Part shown: piece after piece, positions 33,177-40,986 of the stretch
Layout of the letters: every line of letters starts with the position of its first letter
Position numbering within the stretch: the first letter of the stretch is position 1
Source of the DNA: Clostridiales bacterium
GTDB lineage: Bacteria > Bacillota > Clostridia > Oscillospirales > Oscillospiraceae
Assembly: GCA_902363045.1 (NCBI GenBank)
Contig: CABIYX010000020.1
Location: 1 to 63,069 of the forward strand
Direction: 5' to 3'
DNA length: 63,069 nucleotides
Translations under genes and position numbers: made by a program
The notes under the pieces: model-generated
What the model saw: the letters and a program-made list of their open reading frames with translations, nothing else
The model's database searches: none
Told to the model about the DNA's origin: nothing

Positions 33177-33207
33177 GGCCGATGCCAGGTGTGGCATCGG
33201 CCTTTTT
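33177..33207 (+). terminator. Rho-independent terminator of the small plus-strand gene
   Basis: A perfect 11-base stem GGCCGATGCCA (33177-33187) pairs with TGGCATCGGCC (33192-33202) around GGTG, then TTTTT (33203-33207). Confidence 0.92.
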
Positions 33208-33231
33208 CTCATAGCTGGTGTCTGCTGCCTG

Positions 33232-35079
33232 TTACCGTCCTCCTGCCGTTCCGAACAGTTTTTCCTTATAAGGCGGGGCGTGAACCTCCAGCAGATACCG
33301 CTCATTGCCGCACTTGTAGAGGCATACGCCCCGCTGAGGATACCGAATCAGCTCGAACTCCGAAGGCTCCAGCTGAAGGTTGTCCATATAAAACCGCTTA
33401 TCCACACTGCCGGCGTTGAACAGGAACTGATGGGTGGGGATGGCGAAGAGGGGGCGAGTCAGCTCCCGGATGCCCGGTTGGTCGAAGTCCTCCAGATTCT
33501 GCGATGCCAGGATCAGGGCAGACTCCTTCTTCCGCACTCGTTTCAGGCTGTTGCGGATATACTCCACGGCGGTGAGATTGCTCAGCCAGATGTACAGCTC
33601 GTCCAGCGTGGCCACGGTGTTCCCCTCGGTGAGCAGCTTGTCGCTGAAGAAAGAGAGCACGTTAAACAGCATGGCGTTCTTCACACTGCTGTTGGCCTGG
33701 AGCAGCCCCTTCACGCCGAAGACCAGGAAACGGAAGCTGGTGATATTTGTCGGCCCGTTGAAGAACTTGCTCTCCGCCCCCCGGCACATGGAGTGGAGGC
33801 CCAGCAGGATCTCCCGCAGCAGTTCTTTGGGGTATAGCGGGTTTTCCTCCCGGTCGTAGTGCTGGTATGCGTCCTCGATGACATCATAGAGGTCGGAGAG
33901 GATGGGATAGTCCGTTGGTGTCAGGGTGGAGAAGTCTGTGTGGTCGTTCAGCCCAAAGCTCCGGTACAGCCGCTCCAGCATCAGCTCGATGGTGTCGATG
34001 TGCCGGTCCGCGAAATCCTTGTAGGAGCGGAAAAAGTCTTTCAGGAAGGAGATGTGCTGGCTCAGGCGGGTCTTCTGGCGGAAGGCAAGGGGGGTATCCG
34101 GCTCCGGTTCCCCCTCGCCGCCCACATCCCACACCTTGGGCTCCAGGGGATTGATGCGGTACTGGCCGCTCATCAGGTCGATAAAGCATCCGCCCAGGTG
34201 GGAACAGAGATCAATGAGCTCATGCTCCGGGTCCAGGCAGATGGCGGACTTCCCGGCCTCCAGGATACTGCACAGCAGGAGTTTCAGGAGATAGCTCTTG
34301 CCCTGGCCGGAGTTGCCCAGGATGAGGGCGCTGGCGGTGGTCTTGTCCTCCGCCCGCCGGTCCAGATCCACGATAATGTTGGAGCCGTAGCGGTCCCGCC
34401 CGATGTAGAATCCGTGGGGATCGGTCTTGCCGGAGTAGTTGAAGGGGTATAGATTGGCCACCGAGCTGGCGGGCATGACACGCTCATACTGGCTCCTGAA
34501 AGTGTTGCGGCCCATGGGGTTGGATGAGAGGAATCCGTCCTGTTGGCGCAGCAGGAGCTGGTCTGTCCCCAGCTTGCTCCGCACCAGCTCCGCCGTCACC
34601 TCCTCCCGGAGCCGCCGCAGGCTCTCCGGGTCGCGGGCCGCCAGGTCGATGTACACCGCGCAGTGGATCAGAGGCTCCCGGTTCTTCCGCATGGCGGCGA
34701 TGAGCTCCGCCACATCCTGGAGGTTGCCCTCGGCGGTGACGGCCGCTTTCATGCTGTTGGTGCTGCTCCGGGCCATGCGGTTCTTGTTCTCCGCGTTGTG
34801 GAGGATGCCATTTTCCTCGGCGGCGGTCACCTGCCTGGTATAGATGCTCAGGGTGACGCCGCTTTTCTCCCCCAGATGGCGGAGCAGGGCCAGCTCCTCC
34901 GTGGTGGCGGGATAGCTGCGCAGGGCCAGGGTGCAGTGATACAGGGAGCCACAGATATAGTGATCCGTGTTGAACTTCACGGCAGCGGGGGCGATAAGGT
35001 CCAGGAAATCCTTGGGCCGGGTCTCCTGAACCTGCGGCTCTGTTTTGTTTTTCTTTTTCTTCTGTATTTTCTTAGGCAT
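33232..35079 (-). CDS. VirB4/TraE-type ATPase
   Basis: This 615-residue protein starts at ATG 35077-35079 (MPKKIQKKKKNKTE). Walker A is GNSGQGKS (residues 255-262), and CLDPEHELIDLCSHLGG follows. The Walker B-like region is VATLDELYIWLS, and the C-terminal SALILASQNLEDF and FAIPTHQFLF segments fit VirB4. It energises assembly of the T4SS and substrate transport. The stop lies just beyond a plus-strand terminator. The end LFGTAGGR lacks the Met tail. Confidence 0.92.
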   Translation of the reverse strand: MPKKIQKKKKNKTEPQVQETRPKDFLDLIAPAAVKFNTDHYICGSLYHCTLALRSYPATTEELALLRHLGEKSGVTLSIYTRQVTAAEENGILHNAENKNRMARSSTNSMKAAVTAEGNLQDVAELIAAMRKNREPLIHCAVYIDLAARDPESLRRLREEVTAELVRSKLGTDQLLLRQQDGFLSSNPMGRNTFRSQYERVMPASSVANLYPFNYSGKTDPHGFYIGRDRYGSNIIVDLDRRAEDKTTASALILGNSGQGKSYLLKLLLCSILEAGKSAICLDPEHELIDLCSHLGGCFIDLMSGQYRINPLEPKVWDVGGEGEPEPDTPLAFRQKTRLSQHISFLKDFFRSYKDFADRHIDTIELMLERLYRSFGLNDHTDFSTLTPTDYPILSDLYDVIEDAYQHYDREENPLYPKELLREILLGLHSMCRGAESKFFNGPTNITSFRFLVFGVKGLLQANSSVKNAMLFNVLSFFSDKLLTEGNTVATLDELYIWLSNLTAVEYIRNSLKRVRKKESALILASQNLEDFDQPGIRELTRPLFAIPTHQFLFNAGSVDKRFYMDNLQLEPSEFELIRYPQRGVCLYKCGNERYLLEVHAPPYKEKLFGTAGGR

Positions 35080-35659
35080 TTTCCACCACCCACCTCTCTC
35101 CGTCGCAGTTCTCAAACCATTCCGTGGTCACGTCCTGCTGATAATATACCGCCAGCAGGCGCTTGACGTCCTGCTCCGAGGCAAGACGTGCATGGAATCC
35201 CAGATCCCGCAGGGCCTGCTCCATCTGCCGCAGGCGGCTGATGTCCTCGCCGGACTCCTGCTGATCCAGGCGATAGACCAGGGCAAACTCCCGGGCCGAG
35301 GCGGTGGCGGCCTGGATCTCGTCCAGGTGGGCGGCGTCCTGCCGCAGGAGTTCCCGGATGGCCGGGAGCTCCTCTGTCTCCAGCCGCTGGCGGTACCAGT
35401 CCTTGTTGCGCTGGAAGGACTCACGGGAGTCCAGGGCCAGCAGGCGGACCTCCTGGGTGCCGCACAGGAGATCCGTCAGATTTTTGACCCGGCTGCGGAT
35501 TCCCTCGCCGGACAGGACGGACAGATTATCCGGTTTGATCATAAAAAAGACCAGCTCCCCGCCGGCGGTTTTGGCGCCGTGGTCGGTGAGCTGGCGGATC
35601 CCCATGAGCTGCCGAGAGGTTTGCCTCTGCCGCAGTTCCTTCTTCTGTTGTCTATTCAA
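35072..35659 (-). CDS. T4SS-associated protein between VirB4 and VirB3-like
   Basis: This 195-residue soluble protein overlaps the VirB4 start by eight bases, so coupling is likely. It begins with a basic segment (RQQKKELRQRQTSRQ) and contains LVFFMIKPDNLSVLSGEGIR and helical parts. Similar proteins occupy this slot in Tn1549-like elements, where they may be the N-terminal VirB4 extension made as a separate chain. Function not established. Confidence 0.7.
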   Translation of the reverse strand: MNRQQKKELRQRQTSRQLMGIRQLTDHGAKTAGGELVFFMIKPDNLSVLSGEGIRSRVKNLTDLLCGTQEVRLLALDSRESFQRNKDWYRQRLETEELPAIRELLRQDAAHLDEIQAATASAREFALVYRLDQQESGEDISRLRQMEQALRDLGFHARLASEQDVKRLLAVYYQQDVTTEWFENCDGERWVVENA

Positions 35660-35918
35660 TGGTTTCCCCCCATTCGTAATACTGCTGTTTCAAAATTAAA
35701 AAGCATACAGCATAGCGGAGAAAGTCCAGAATACTGGAGCCCTCCAGCCGGATGCTCAGAAAGGCATAGAGGACGGTGACCACTAAGGGAAACAGGATGC
35801 CCGTCTGCGCGATGGCCAAGACAGAGAAGAGAAACCCCACCCCGATGATGGCCACGTCCCGCAGCTCCCACAGCCACAGGGTGGCTTTGGCCTTCAGATT
35901 GTCTGGATAGATAAACAT
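35652..35918 (-). CDS. VirB3-like small membrane protein
   Basis: ATG 35916-35918 (MFIYPDNLKAKATLWL) follows TGAGGTCATCT. The 88-residue product has two membrane segments (about 22-40 VAIIGVGFLFSVLAIAQTG, 43-60) and the short YPDNLKA N-terminus seen in VirB3/TrsC-type proteins next to VirB4. It should anchor VirB4 at the inner membrane. Confidence 0.75.
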   Translation of the reverse strand: MFIYPDNLKAKATLWLWELRDVAIIGVGFLFSVLAIAQTGILFPLVVTVLYAFLSIRLEGSSILDFLRYAVCFLILKQQYYEWGETIE

Positions 35919-35939
35919 AGATGACCTCATTTCTATCTG

Positions 35940-35971
35940 AAAAAGCATACGCCGCCGGAGGACCGGCGGCG
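35940..35971 (-). terminator. Hairpin terminator or attenuator before the VirB3-like gene
   Basis: CGCCGCCGG (35950-35958) pairs with CCGGCGGCG (35963-35971) around AGGA. On the minus strand it is followed by TATGCTTTTTC. It separates the ribbon-helix-helix gene from the channel genes and may tune expression. Confidence 0.65.
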
Positions 35972-36018
35972 CGTCTTTGTGCTATTATTCCGTTTGATCC
36001 GTCTCCTGCGGTTCCGGT

Positions 36019-36339
36019 TCAGAGCCGGACGCCTCCATCTGCGTCTCGCTCCTCCGCCAAGGCACTCTGGATGCAGCCCAGGAAGAATTCCTTTTGCTTG
36101 AAGTTGTTCCGCTGGAGATAGGCTTTGAACTCCTCGAACAGCTCCACCGGCACCTGGAAGGCAATTGTTTTCATATCATGATTCATGTTTTGATTTCCCT
36201 CTTTCATTTGGAAAAAATCTGTGATGAGCTGGGTCATGTACTCGCTCAGGGTCTGGCCGGACGCCTCCTGCTCCTGTCGGACACGGCTGTGCAGGCTGAT
36301 GGGTATTTGCGCACAGAGGTTTCGTTTTTCTTCCGCCAT
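36019..36339 (-). CDS. Tandem ribbon-helix-helix protein
   Basis: This 106-residue protein contains two RHH-like units: RNLCAQIPISLHSRVRQEQE with LSEYMTQLITDFF, and MKTIAFQVPVELFEEFKAYL with KEFFLGCIQSALAEE. The start MAEEKRNLCAQI is common to a family of Tn1549-like element regulators. It probably binds DNA and regulates the transfer operon that begins just downstream. Confidence 0.8.
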   Translation of the reverse strand: MAEEKRNLCAQIPISLHSRVRQEQEASGQTLSEYMTQLITDFFQMKEGNQNMNHDMKTIAFQVPVELFEEFKAYLQRNNFKQKEFFLGCIQSALAEERDADGGVRL

Positions 36340-36468
36340 GGTGACTCCCCCTTTCTGGATGGCAAGGCAAGTATATCGAAAGCTCTATGGAATAGCTATT
36401 CACAGAAAGCAACAAAGAAATTGTGTAAACGCAAGCGTAATGGACATGCCCCACCGCAAAACTTTTGG

Positions 36469-36497
36469 TGGCCATCCGCCGGCAGGTCAGGTATAAT
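36469..36497 (+). promoter_or_regulatory. Predicted promoter of the tag gene
   Basis: TATAAT at 36492-36497 with TGGCCA (36469-36474) 17 bases ahead. The -10 is perfect and the -35 matches four of six. It lies in the divergent gap between the RHH gene and tag. Confidence 0.5.
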
Positions 36498-36528
36498 CAG
36501 GGTAACATTTTAAGGGGAGGCGGAGGAT

Positions 36529-37087
36529 ATGGTGCGGTGCCGCTGGGCAGATCCCAATTCAGCGATCTATCTTGCTTACCACGACAGAGAGTGGGGCCGT
36601 CCGGAGCATGATGACCGAAAACTCTTTGAGATGCTGACCCTGGAAGGGTTCCAGGCGGGCCTCTCCTGGCTCACCATTCTGAAAAAACGGGAGGCGTTTC
36701 ATACCGCCTTTGACAGCTTTGATCCCGCTGTGGTGGCCGGATACGGCCCGGAGAAGGTGGAGGTGCTGATGGCCGACGCCGGGATCGTCCGCAACCGGGC
36801 CAAGATCCAGGCCGCCATCCAAAACGCCGGGGGTGTTCCTTGCCATCCAGAAGGAGTTTGGCTCCTTTGACCGCTATCTCTGGGGCTTTACGGATGGGAA
36901 AGTCATTTTGAATACGGATGATGTTTTTCATACCAGCACCGATCTGTCCGACAAAATCTCCAAGGATCTGAAACGCCGGGGGATGAAGTTCGTGGGAACG
37001 ACCATCATTTATTCCTTCCTCCAAGCGGTGGGCGTGGTGAATGACCATGAGCTGGCCTGTTTCTGCCATCCCAGTCACGCAGAGTAG
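36529..37087 (+). pseudogene. tag: DNA-3-methyladenine glycosylase I, frameshifted
   Basis: The first frame (36529-36870) opens with RCRWADPNSAIYLAYHDREW, matching Tag with the zinc-ligand Cys (RCxW) and His (YHDREW), and LFEMLTLEGFQAGLSWLTIL. The second frame (from about 36833) continues with AIQKEFGSFDRYLWGF, MKFVGTTIIYSFLQAVGVVN and CFCHPSH, which holds the other zinc ligands. The break is at a run of five G (36829-36833); four G would restore Gly-Val-Phe-Leu-Ala and about 185 residues, the family norm. So this is a real tag gene with a one-base insertion, or a sequencing error. Confidence 0.85.
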
Positions 37088-38472
37088 CCTGCGGCAATGA
37101 TGACGCCCCGCATGATGAATTCCACACACGGAATGGCCACGCTGTTGCCTAAAGCCCGATACCGGGCGGAGTCAGAGGCGCCGGGGAGATCCGTCCACCC
37201 ATCCGGAAACCCCTGGAGGCGTTCACACTCCAGCGGAGTCAGGCGACGGATCAGCTGAGGCGGTCCTGTTCCTGCGGCCTGATGGATCAGGTCTGTCGCG
37301 TCCTTGTACTGGCGCGCACTCTCTGTGGATGCCACATCACTGAGAGAAAACTTGTCTGCACGCTGCCGGGAAAATACCGCATGGTGATCCGTGGCGGTCA
37401 GGGTGTAGGAGACGTCCTCCTGATAGCCGATCCCGTTGCCGCCGTTTTGGGGCTGGCGGTCAATGGCATTGCCGGTGATGCAGAAAGTCTCCGCTGGATC
37501 CTGTTCCACTAAGGGCAGGTTATTCCCGCCGGTACCGGCACGAGCAGACAGTGTGGGCACCACGGGGTGCGGCCCGGTGTACCGGGCGTCGATACCGTGG
37601 TTCTCGTAGACAAGGGGCTGATTGTTGCCGCCCTCCCCAAAGCTGGCGGATATGGTCTGGGCACAGTCCACAGGTCCACAAAAGCGGGTATCCTGGCCGT
37701 GGTTGTCAAAGACAAGCGGCTGGTGTCCGTGCTCCTGGGCCCGAAGGGTGCCGGACACGTCCTCTGAACAATCCATGACGCTTCCGCCCTGGTCGTTGAG
37801 GCAGAGGATGGAGGGCATACAGTTGCCGCTGGCGCTGCCCTTCAGCGTTGGGGCTATCTGCTCTGAATAAGCGATGCTGCCGGCGCTTGCCCCTGCCCCT
37901 GCGGAAAACCCAGCTACAAAGGTCTGCTGCTTCATCCCTGGCTGGGCGCTGAGGGCTCCCGCCACATCATGGAGGTCGCGCACCTCGTCTCTTTGATTTG
38001 CGGCAAAAGCAACAGCGAGTTCTCCAGGGGTAAATTCCAGTTTCTTAACCTGTCTGGCTAATCCCGCCTGTGCCGTCAGCGCCACCTTCAACTGGTGCGG
38101 CAGCTCTTTGCTGCGCTCCTTCGCCCGGCGCAGGATCCCCAGGCAGGCCGTCTGCGACAGGTAATATTTCTGCGCCGGCGTTGGCTCCAGAATATCAGAG
38201 AGGGATGTGCGAACCGGCTCACGAGGCGCGGGGCCGGTATTGAGGAACAGCTCCCCCTCCCGATAGGGGGAGCGAAGTTCCCAATAGTGACTGCCGAACA
38301 GATCCACATGGCCGCAAGACAGGTCTAAAACCAAATACGGGATTGCGGCCAGCTCTGACGCCGGTTTTGTCGGCGTCTTTCTCTTGGGAGACGGTACAGC
38401 CGGGGCACGCTCCTCTTGATCAGCCAGTCCGGGCAAAGTCAACTGATCCTCCGATCCAAGGTGATACTTCAC
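37075..38472 (-). CDS. m5C methyltransferase, target-recognition half
   Basis: This 465-residue chain starts at GTG 38470-38472, overlapping the stop of the catalytic half as GTGA. Its last 60 residues hold motifs IX-X (RRLTPLECERLQGFPDGW, YRALGNSVAIPCVEFI). Residues about 65-165 are a separate domain (LSCGHVDLFGSHYWELRSPY, LEPTPAQKYYLSQTACLGIL). About 200-390 is a recognition region of five loose repeats of the form TLSARAGTGGNNLPLV. Without motifs I-VIII it cannot act alone, so it needs the chain at 38469-39200. Confidence 0.85.
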   Translation of the reverse strand: MKYHLGSEDQLTLPGLADQEERAPAVPSPKRKTPTKPASELAAIPYLVLDLSCGHVDLFGSHYWELRSPYREGELFLNTGPAPREPVRTSLSDILEPTPAQKYYLSQTACLGILRRAKERSKELPHQLKVALTAQAGLARQVKKLEFTPGELAVAFAANQRDEVRDLHDVAGALSAQPGMKQQTFVAGFSAGAGASAGSIAYSEQIAPTLKGSASGNCMPSILCLNDQGGSVMDCSEDVSGTLRAQEHGHQPLVFDNHGQDTRFCGPVDCAQTISASFGEGGNNQPLVYENHGIDARYTGPHPVVPTLSARAGTGGNNLPLVEQDPAETFCITGNAIDRQPQNGGNGIGYQEDVSYTLTATDHHAVFSRQRADKFSLSDVASTESARQYKDATDLIHQAAGTGPPQLIRRLTPLECERLQGFPDGWTDLPGASDSARYRALGNSVAIPCVEFIMRGVIIAAGYSA

Positions 38473-39200
38473 GCCAAGATCATCTCCTCCTTTTCCGGCG
38501 TTTTCTCCATCCCATTCGAGCTGTTAAGGAGATCGAACAGAATCGTCGGCGCGGTCATTCCCGCAAAATCAGCGATCAGATAAATGCGCTTACGCCGCTG
38601 TGCGACGCCCCAGAATTGAGCGTCCAGACAGCGCCAAGCCAGTGAGAAGGTGCCCTCCACCCGGATCTCTCCCGCGTCATGCCATGGATAAGGAAATGGC
38701 CTGGGGATCGTCGCGCTTCCGTCATAGACCCGCAGGATCTCCTCCAGTACGATGCGGAAATCCTCACCTTTGGGTGATCCGCTGCTGAAAGCACCAGGCA
38801 CGTTCTCCCATGCCATATACCGGGGGCGGATCTGTACTCCGGTGCGGCCGCGTTCCCGCTCTGCCGTGCGCATCTCCTTGATGATGCGGATCTGCTCCAT
38901 AAAAAGGCCGGAGCGGGCGCCGGATAATCCGGCCCTCGCTCCGGCGACAGAGAGGTCTTGACATGGGCTGCCTCCGCAGATGATATCCACGGGGAACAGC
39001 AATTTCCCGCTCAGCTTGGTGATATCCCCCTTGTGGACCATACTGGGGAAACGCCGCTTTGTCACTTCCATAGGGAACGGTTCGATCTCACTGGCCCAAA
39101 TCGTTTTGATGCCGTATCTGGCTGCTCCCAGCGGGAACCCACCGATGCCATCAAACAGGCTGCCCATGGTCATCGCCGCCGCAAGCTCCACATTGCTCAT
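38469..39200 (-). CDS. m5C methyltransferase, catalytic half
   Basis: This 243-residue chain has motif I GSLFDGIGG (13-21), catalytic motif IV GGSPCQDLS (Cys80), motif VI ENVPG (132-136) and motif VIII QRRKRIYLIA (201-210). It stops before motifs IX and X, which lie in the next gene. Together the two make a full cytosine-5 methyltransferase, probably protecting the element from restriction in new hosts. Two-chain m5C methyltransferases (M.AquI, M.EcoHK31I) are known, so the split may be functional. Confidence 0.88.
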   Translation of the reverse strand: MSNVELAAAMTMGSLFDGIGGFPLGAARYGIKTIWASEIEPFPMEVTKRRFPSMVHKGDITKLSGKLLFPVDIICGGSPCQDLSVAGARAGLSGARSGLFMEQIRIIKEMRTAERERGRTGVQIRPRYMAWENVPGAFSSGSPKGEDFRIVLEEILRVYDGSATIPRPFPYPWHDAGEIRVEGTFSLAWRCLDAQFWGVAQRRKRIYLIADFAGMTAPTILFDLLNSSNGMEKTPEKEEMILA

Positions 39201-40084
39201 TTTGATGCCACCGCCTGCACGATTGTCCTGGTGGTGTTGACGGCGGCCTGAGCGGTATAGACTGCGCTCATGATATTGGCCCTGGTGGTAGTGTCCAGAC
39301 CGAATGTGCCTGCGATTCGGGGCACCTCATTGGCGGAGAGCATGAGGCCCAGCCCCAGCAAGGCGTGGTCTTTGAACACCATAAGGCCCGCCACCAAAAT
39401 TGTGGATTGCAGGAAGGCGGTCAGGCACAGGCCGATGACCTGCTTGATCCACTGGATAAAGCCATCTGTGTAGCCTCTTGGGATGCTGAACATGTACAGG
39501 CTCCCCACGGCGATCTGAATGAGCAGGATGCCGCCCCGCTTGAGATTGGAGAAGAACACCTTGATCACCGCATAGGCCATGAGGATGACGCAGAAGATGA
39601 TCATGATGGGACTGGTAATGACGCCCAATCCGAAGCCCCCCGCGGTGCCTGTCATCTCTGTAACACTCTCCACTCCGTTGAGATCCTCGATGATTTGCTG
39701 TCCCACTGTTCCAATACTGGTCCCAAAGCCGGTGAGCCCGGAGGCAAAGGTCCCCTGTAGGGTCACCGACAGGGAGTAGAGCCGCACCGGGACGGTGGTA
39801 AACAGGCATACCGACAGAAACCCTTTCAGAATGTTCAGGGCGGTGTCCTTGATATTGGCCCGGCCAGTGGTATAGTCGATCCCACATTCAAAAATACAAA
39901 CCACCAGACTCACGCCGAACAGGGCCCAGCCCAACTGGGAGAAAAACAAGACAATGGCCTGCACCCAGTCCAGGTCGAAAAGCTCCACGCCCATGTTGCC
40001 CATCTCGGCAAAGAAGTTTCCAAGAAAGCCTACCACCTGGCCATAAAACCAGTCGATGAGGTTGTCCATAACAGTGGACGCCAC
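39197..40084 (-). CDS. VirB6/TrbL-like inner-membrane channel protein
   Basis: This 295-residue protein has about six membrane segments, for example AIVLFFSQLGWALFGVSLVV, PIMIIFCVILMAYAVIKVFF and VIGLCLTAFLQSTILVAGLM. A GTSIGTVGQQI loop and a C-terminal ARIAG-like PRIAGTFGLDT complete the usual picture of the VirB6-like protein of Gram-positive T4SS. Stop overlaps the methyltransferase start by four bases, so the methyltransferase is coupled to the channel operon. Confidence 0.85.
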   Translation of the reverse strand: MASTVMDNLIDWFYGQVVGFLGNFFAEMGNMGVELFDLDWVQAIVLFFSQLGWALFGVSLVVCIFECGIDYTTGRANIKDTALNILKGFLSVCLFTTVPVRLYSLSVTLQGTFASGLTGFGTSIGTVGQQIIEDLNGVESVTEMTGTAGGFGLGVITSPIMIIFCVILMAYAVIKVFFSNLKRGGILLIQIAVGSLYMFSIPRGYTDGFIQWIKQVIGLCLTAFLQSTILVAGLMVFKDHALLGLGLMLSANEVPRIAGTFGLDTTTRANIMSAVYTAQAAVNTTRTIVQAVASK

Positions 40085-40108
40085 AAAATCAAGAATAAAG
40101 ATAGCGCC

Positions 40109-40561
40109 TCACCCCATTTCCATGCCGCAGGTCTCTGTGAGCGGGGTGGAAAGGGGCAGCGCAAGGATTTCTCTCTCTCCGTTTTGAAACCGGGACAGAA
40201 TCTCCTGAGACTCTGCGCTCTCGGCATTCGTGACCACACATCCGAAGGTCTCGATGCAGTCCATAATTTGTTCCATAGAGCTGCCCGACGCAACCAGCCT
40301 TGCCACAGCGCGCAGCTCCGAGGGGTAGAAGAGATACCGTTCCCCGTGGTTGAATATGCTTTGTGCAATATCCTCCCCGTAGTCCCGCCTAACCAATGCC
40401 AGATTCACATAGAAGGCGTCATAGAAATGCCCAGCCCCGTCAGATAGTTCAATCGCCAGCTCATCCGGCTCCTCGGCATATGTGGTGACGGTTGCCAGGG
40501 CAATTTCGGAGGAGCCAGGCAGCAATTCTCGGATCCGAGTTTCAAATTCTTCTCTCTGCAT
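40109..40561 (-). CDS. Small element protein with Met tail
   Basis: This 150-residue soluble protein contains YAEEPDELAIELSDGAGHFY and a YPSELRAVARLVASGSSMEQ helix, a layout common among unnamed proteins of these elements. It ends PLTETCGMEMG and belongs to the shared-tail set. It sits between the VirB6 and pilin-like genes although it looks cytoplasmic, which would suit a cargo rather than channel part. Confidence 0.6.
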   Translation of the reverse strand: MQREEFETRIRELLPGSSEIALATVTTYAEEPDELAIELSDGAGHFYDAFYVNLALVRRDYGEDIAQSIFNHGERYLFYPSELRAVARLVASGSSMEQIMDCIETFGCVVTNAESAESQEILSRFQNGEREILALPLSTPLTETCGMEMG

Positions 40562-40572
40562 GGCATCCTCCC

Positions 40573-40908
40573 TTAAATCCCGATGATGCCCCAGATGTAG
40601 TTAGGGGCCAGGAGGACGAAGACCAGGCAGACAAACAAAATAACGGGCCCTGCCCATTCGAACTGGCCGTGCTTGCGGTAGTCAAAGTACGCCATGGCGA
40701 GCTTGGCGAAGAAGGCGATGGCCAGCACCATGCTCAAAGCGGGAAAAACCACATTGTCCACTACGGTCTTGATCTGGCTGGAGGCGTCCGTCCAGGTCTG
40801 CTCTACCGCACCGGCCACATCCCCGCCCGCTGCAAAAGCGGGTACGCAGAGACACAAGGCCAGGGCGAGAACAACGAGAAACATCTGAAAAATGCGCTTA
40901 CGTTTCAT
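40573..40908 (-). CDS. DUF3852/VirB2-like pilin-type protein
   Basis: This 111-residue protein has a signal peptide (residues 1-26, VLALALCLCVPAFAAG), a short polar stretch (AGAVEQTWTDASSQIKTVVD) and two membrane segments (about 55-70 and 86-105). Size and order fit VirB2-type pilins and the DUF3852 family of Tn1549-like elements. It would line the extracellular conduit. RBS GGAGGAAAACGATC precedes ATG. Confidence 0.75.
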   Translation of the reverse strand: MKRKRIFQMFLVVLALALCLCVPAFAAGGDVAGAVEQTWTDASSQIKTVVDNVVFPALSMVLAIAFFAKLAMAYFDYRKHGQFEWAGPVILFVCLVFVLLAPNYIWGIIGI

Positions 40909-40936
40909 GATCGTTTTCCTCCTGTCTATAAGAATG

Positions 40937-40962
40937 GAGGGCCGTCCCGTGGGACGGCCCTC
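40937..40962 (-). terminator. Strong hairpin after the SpaA adhesin gene
   Basis: GAGGGCCGTCCC (40937-40948) pairs perfectly with GGGACGGCCCTC (40951-40962). On the minus strand it lies about 25 bases after the adhesin stop. No clear U-run follows (CATTCTTATAG), so it may be a weak terminator or an RNA-stabilising 3' structure. Confidence 0.55.
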
Positions 40963-40986
40963 TGGATCAAATGATATTGGTGCTGC

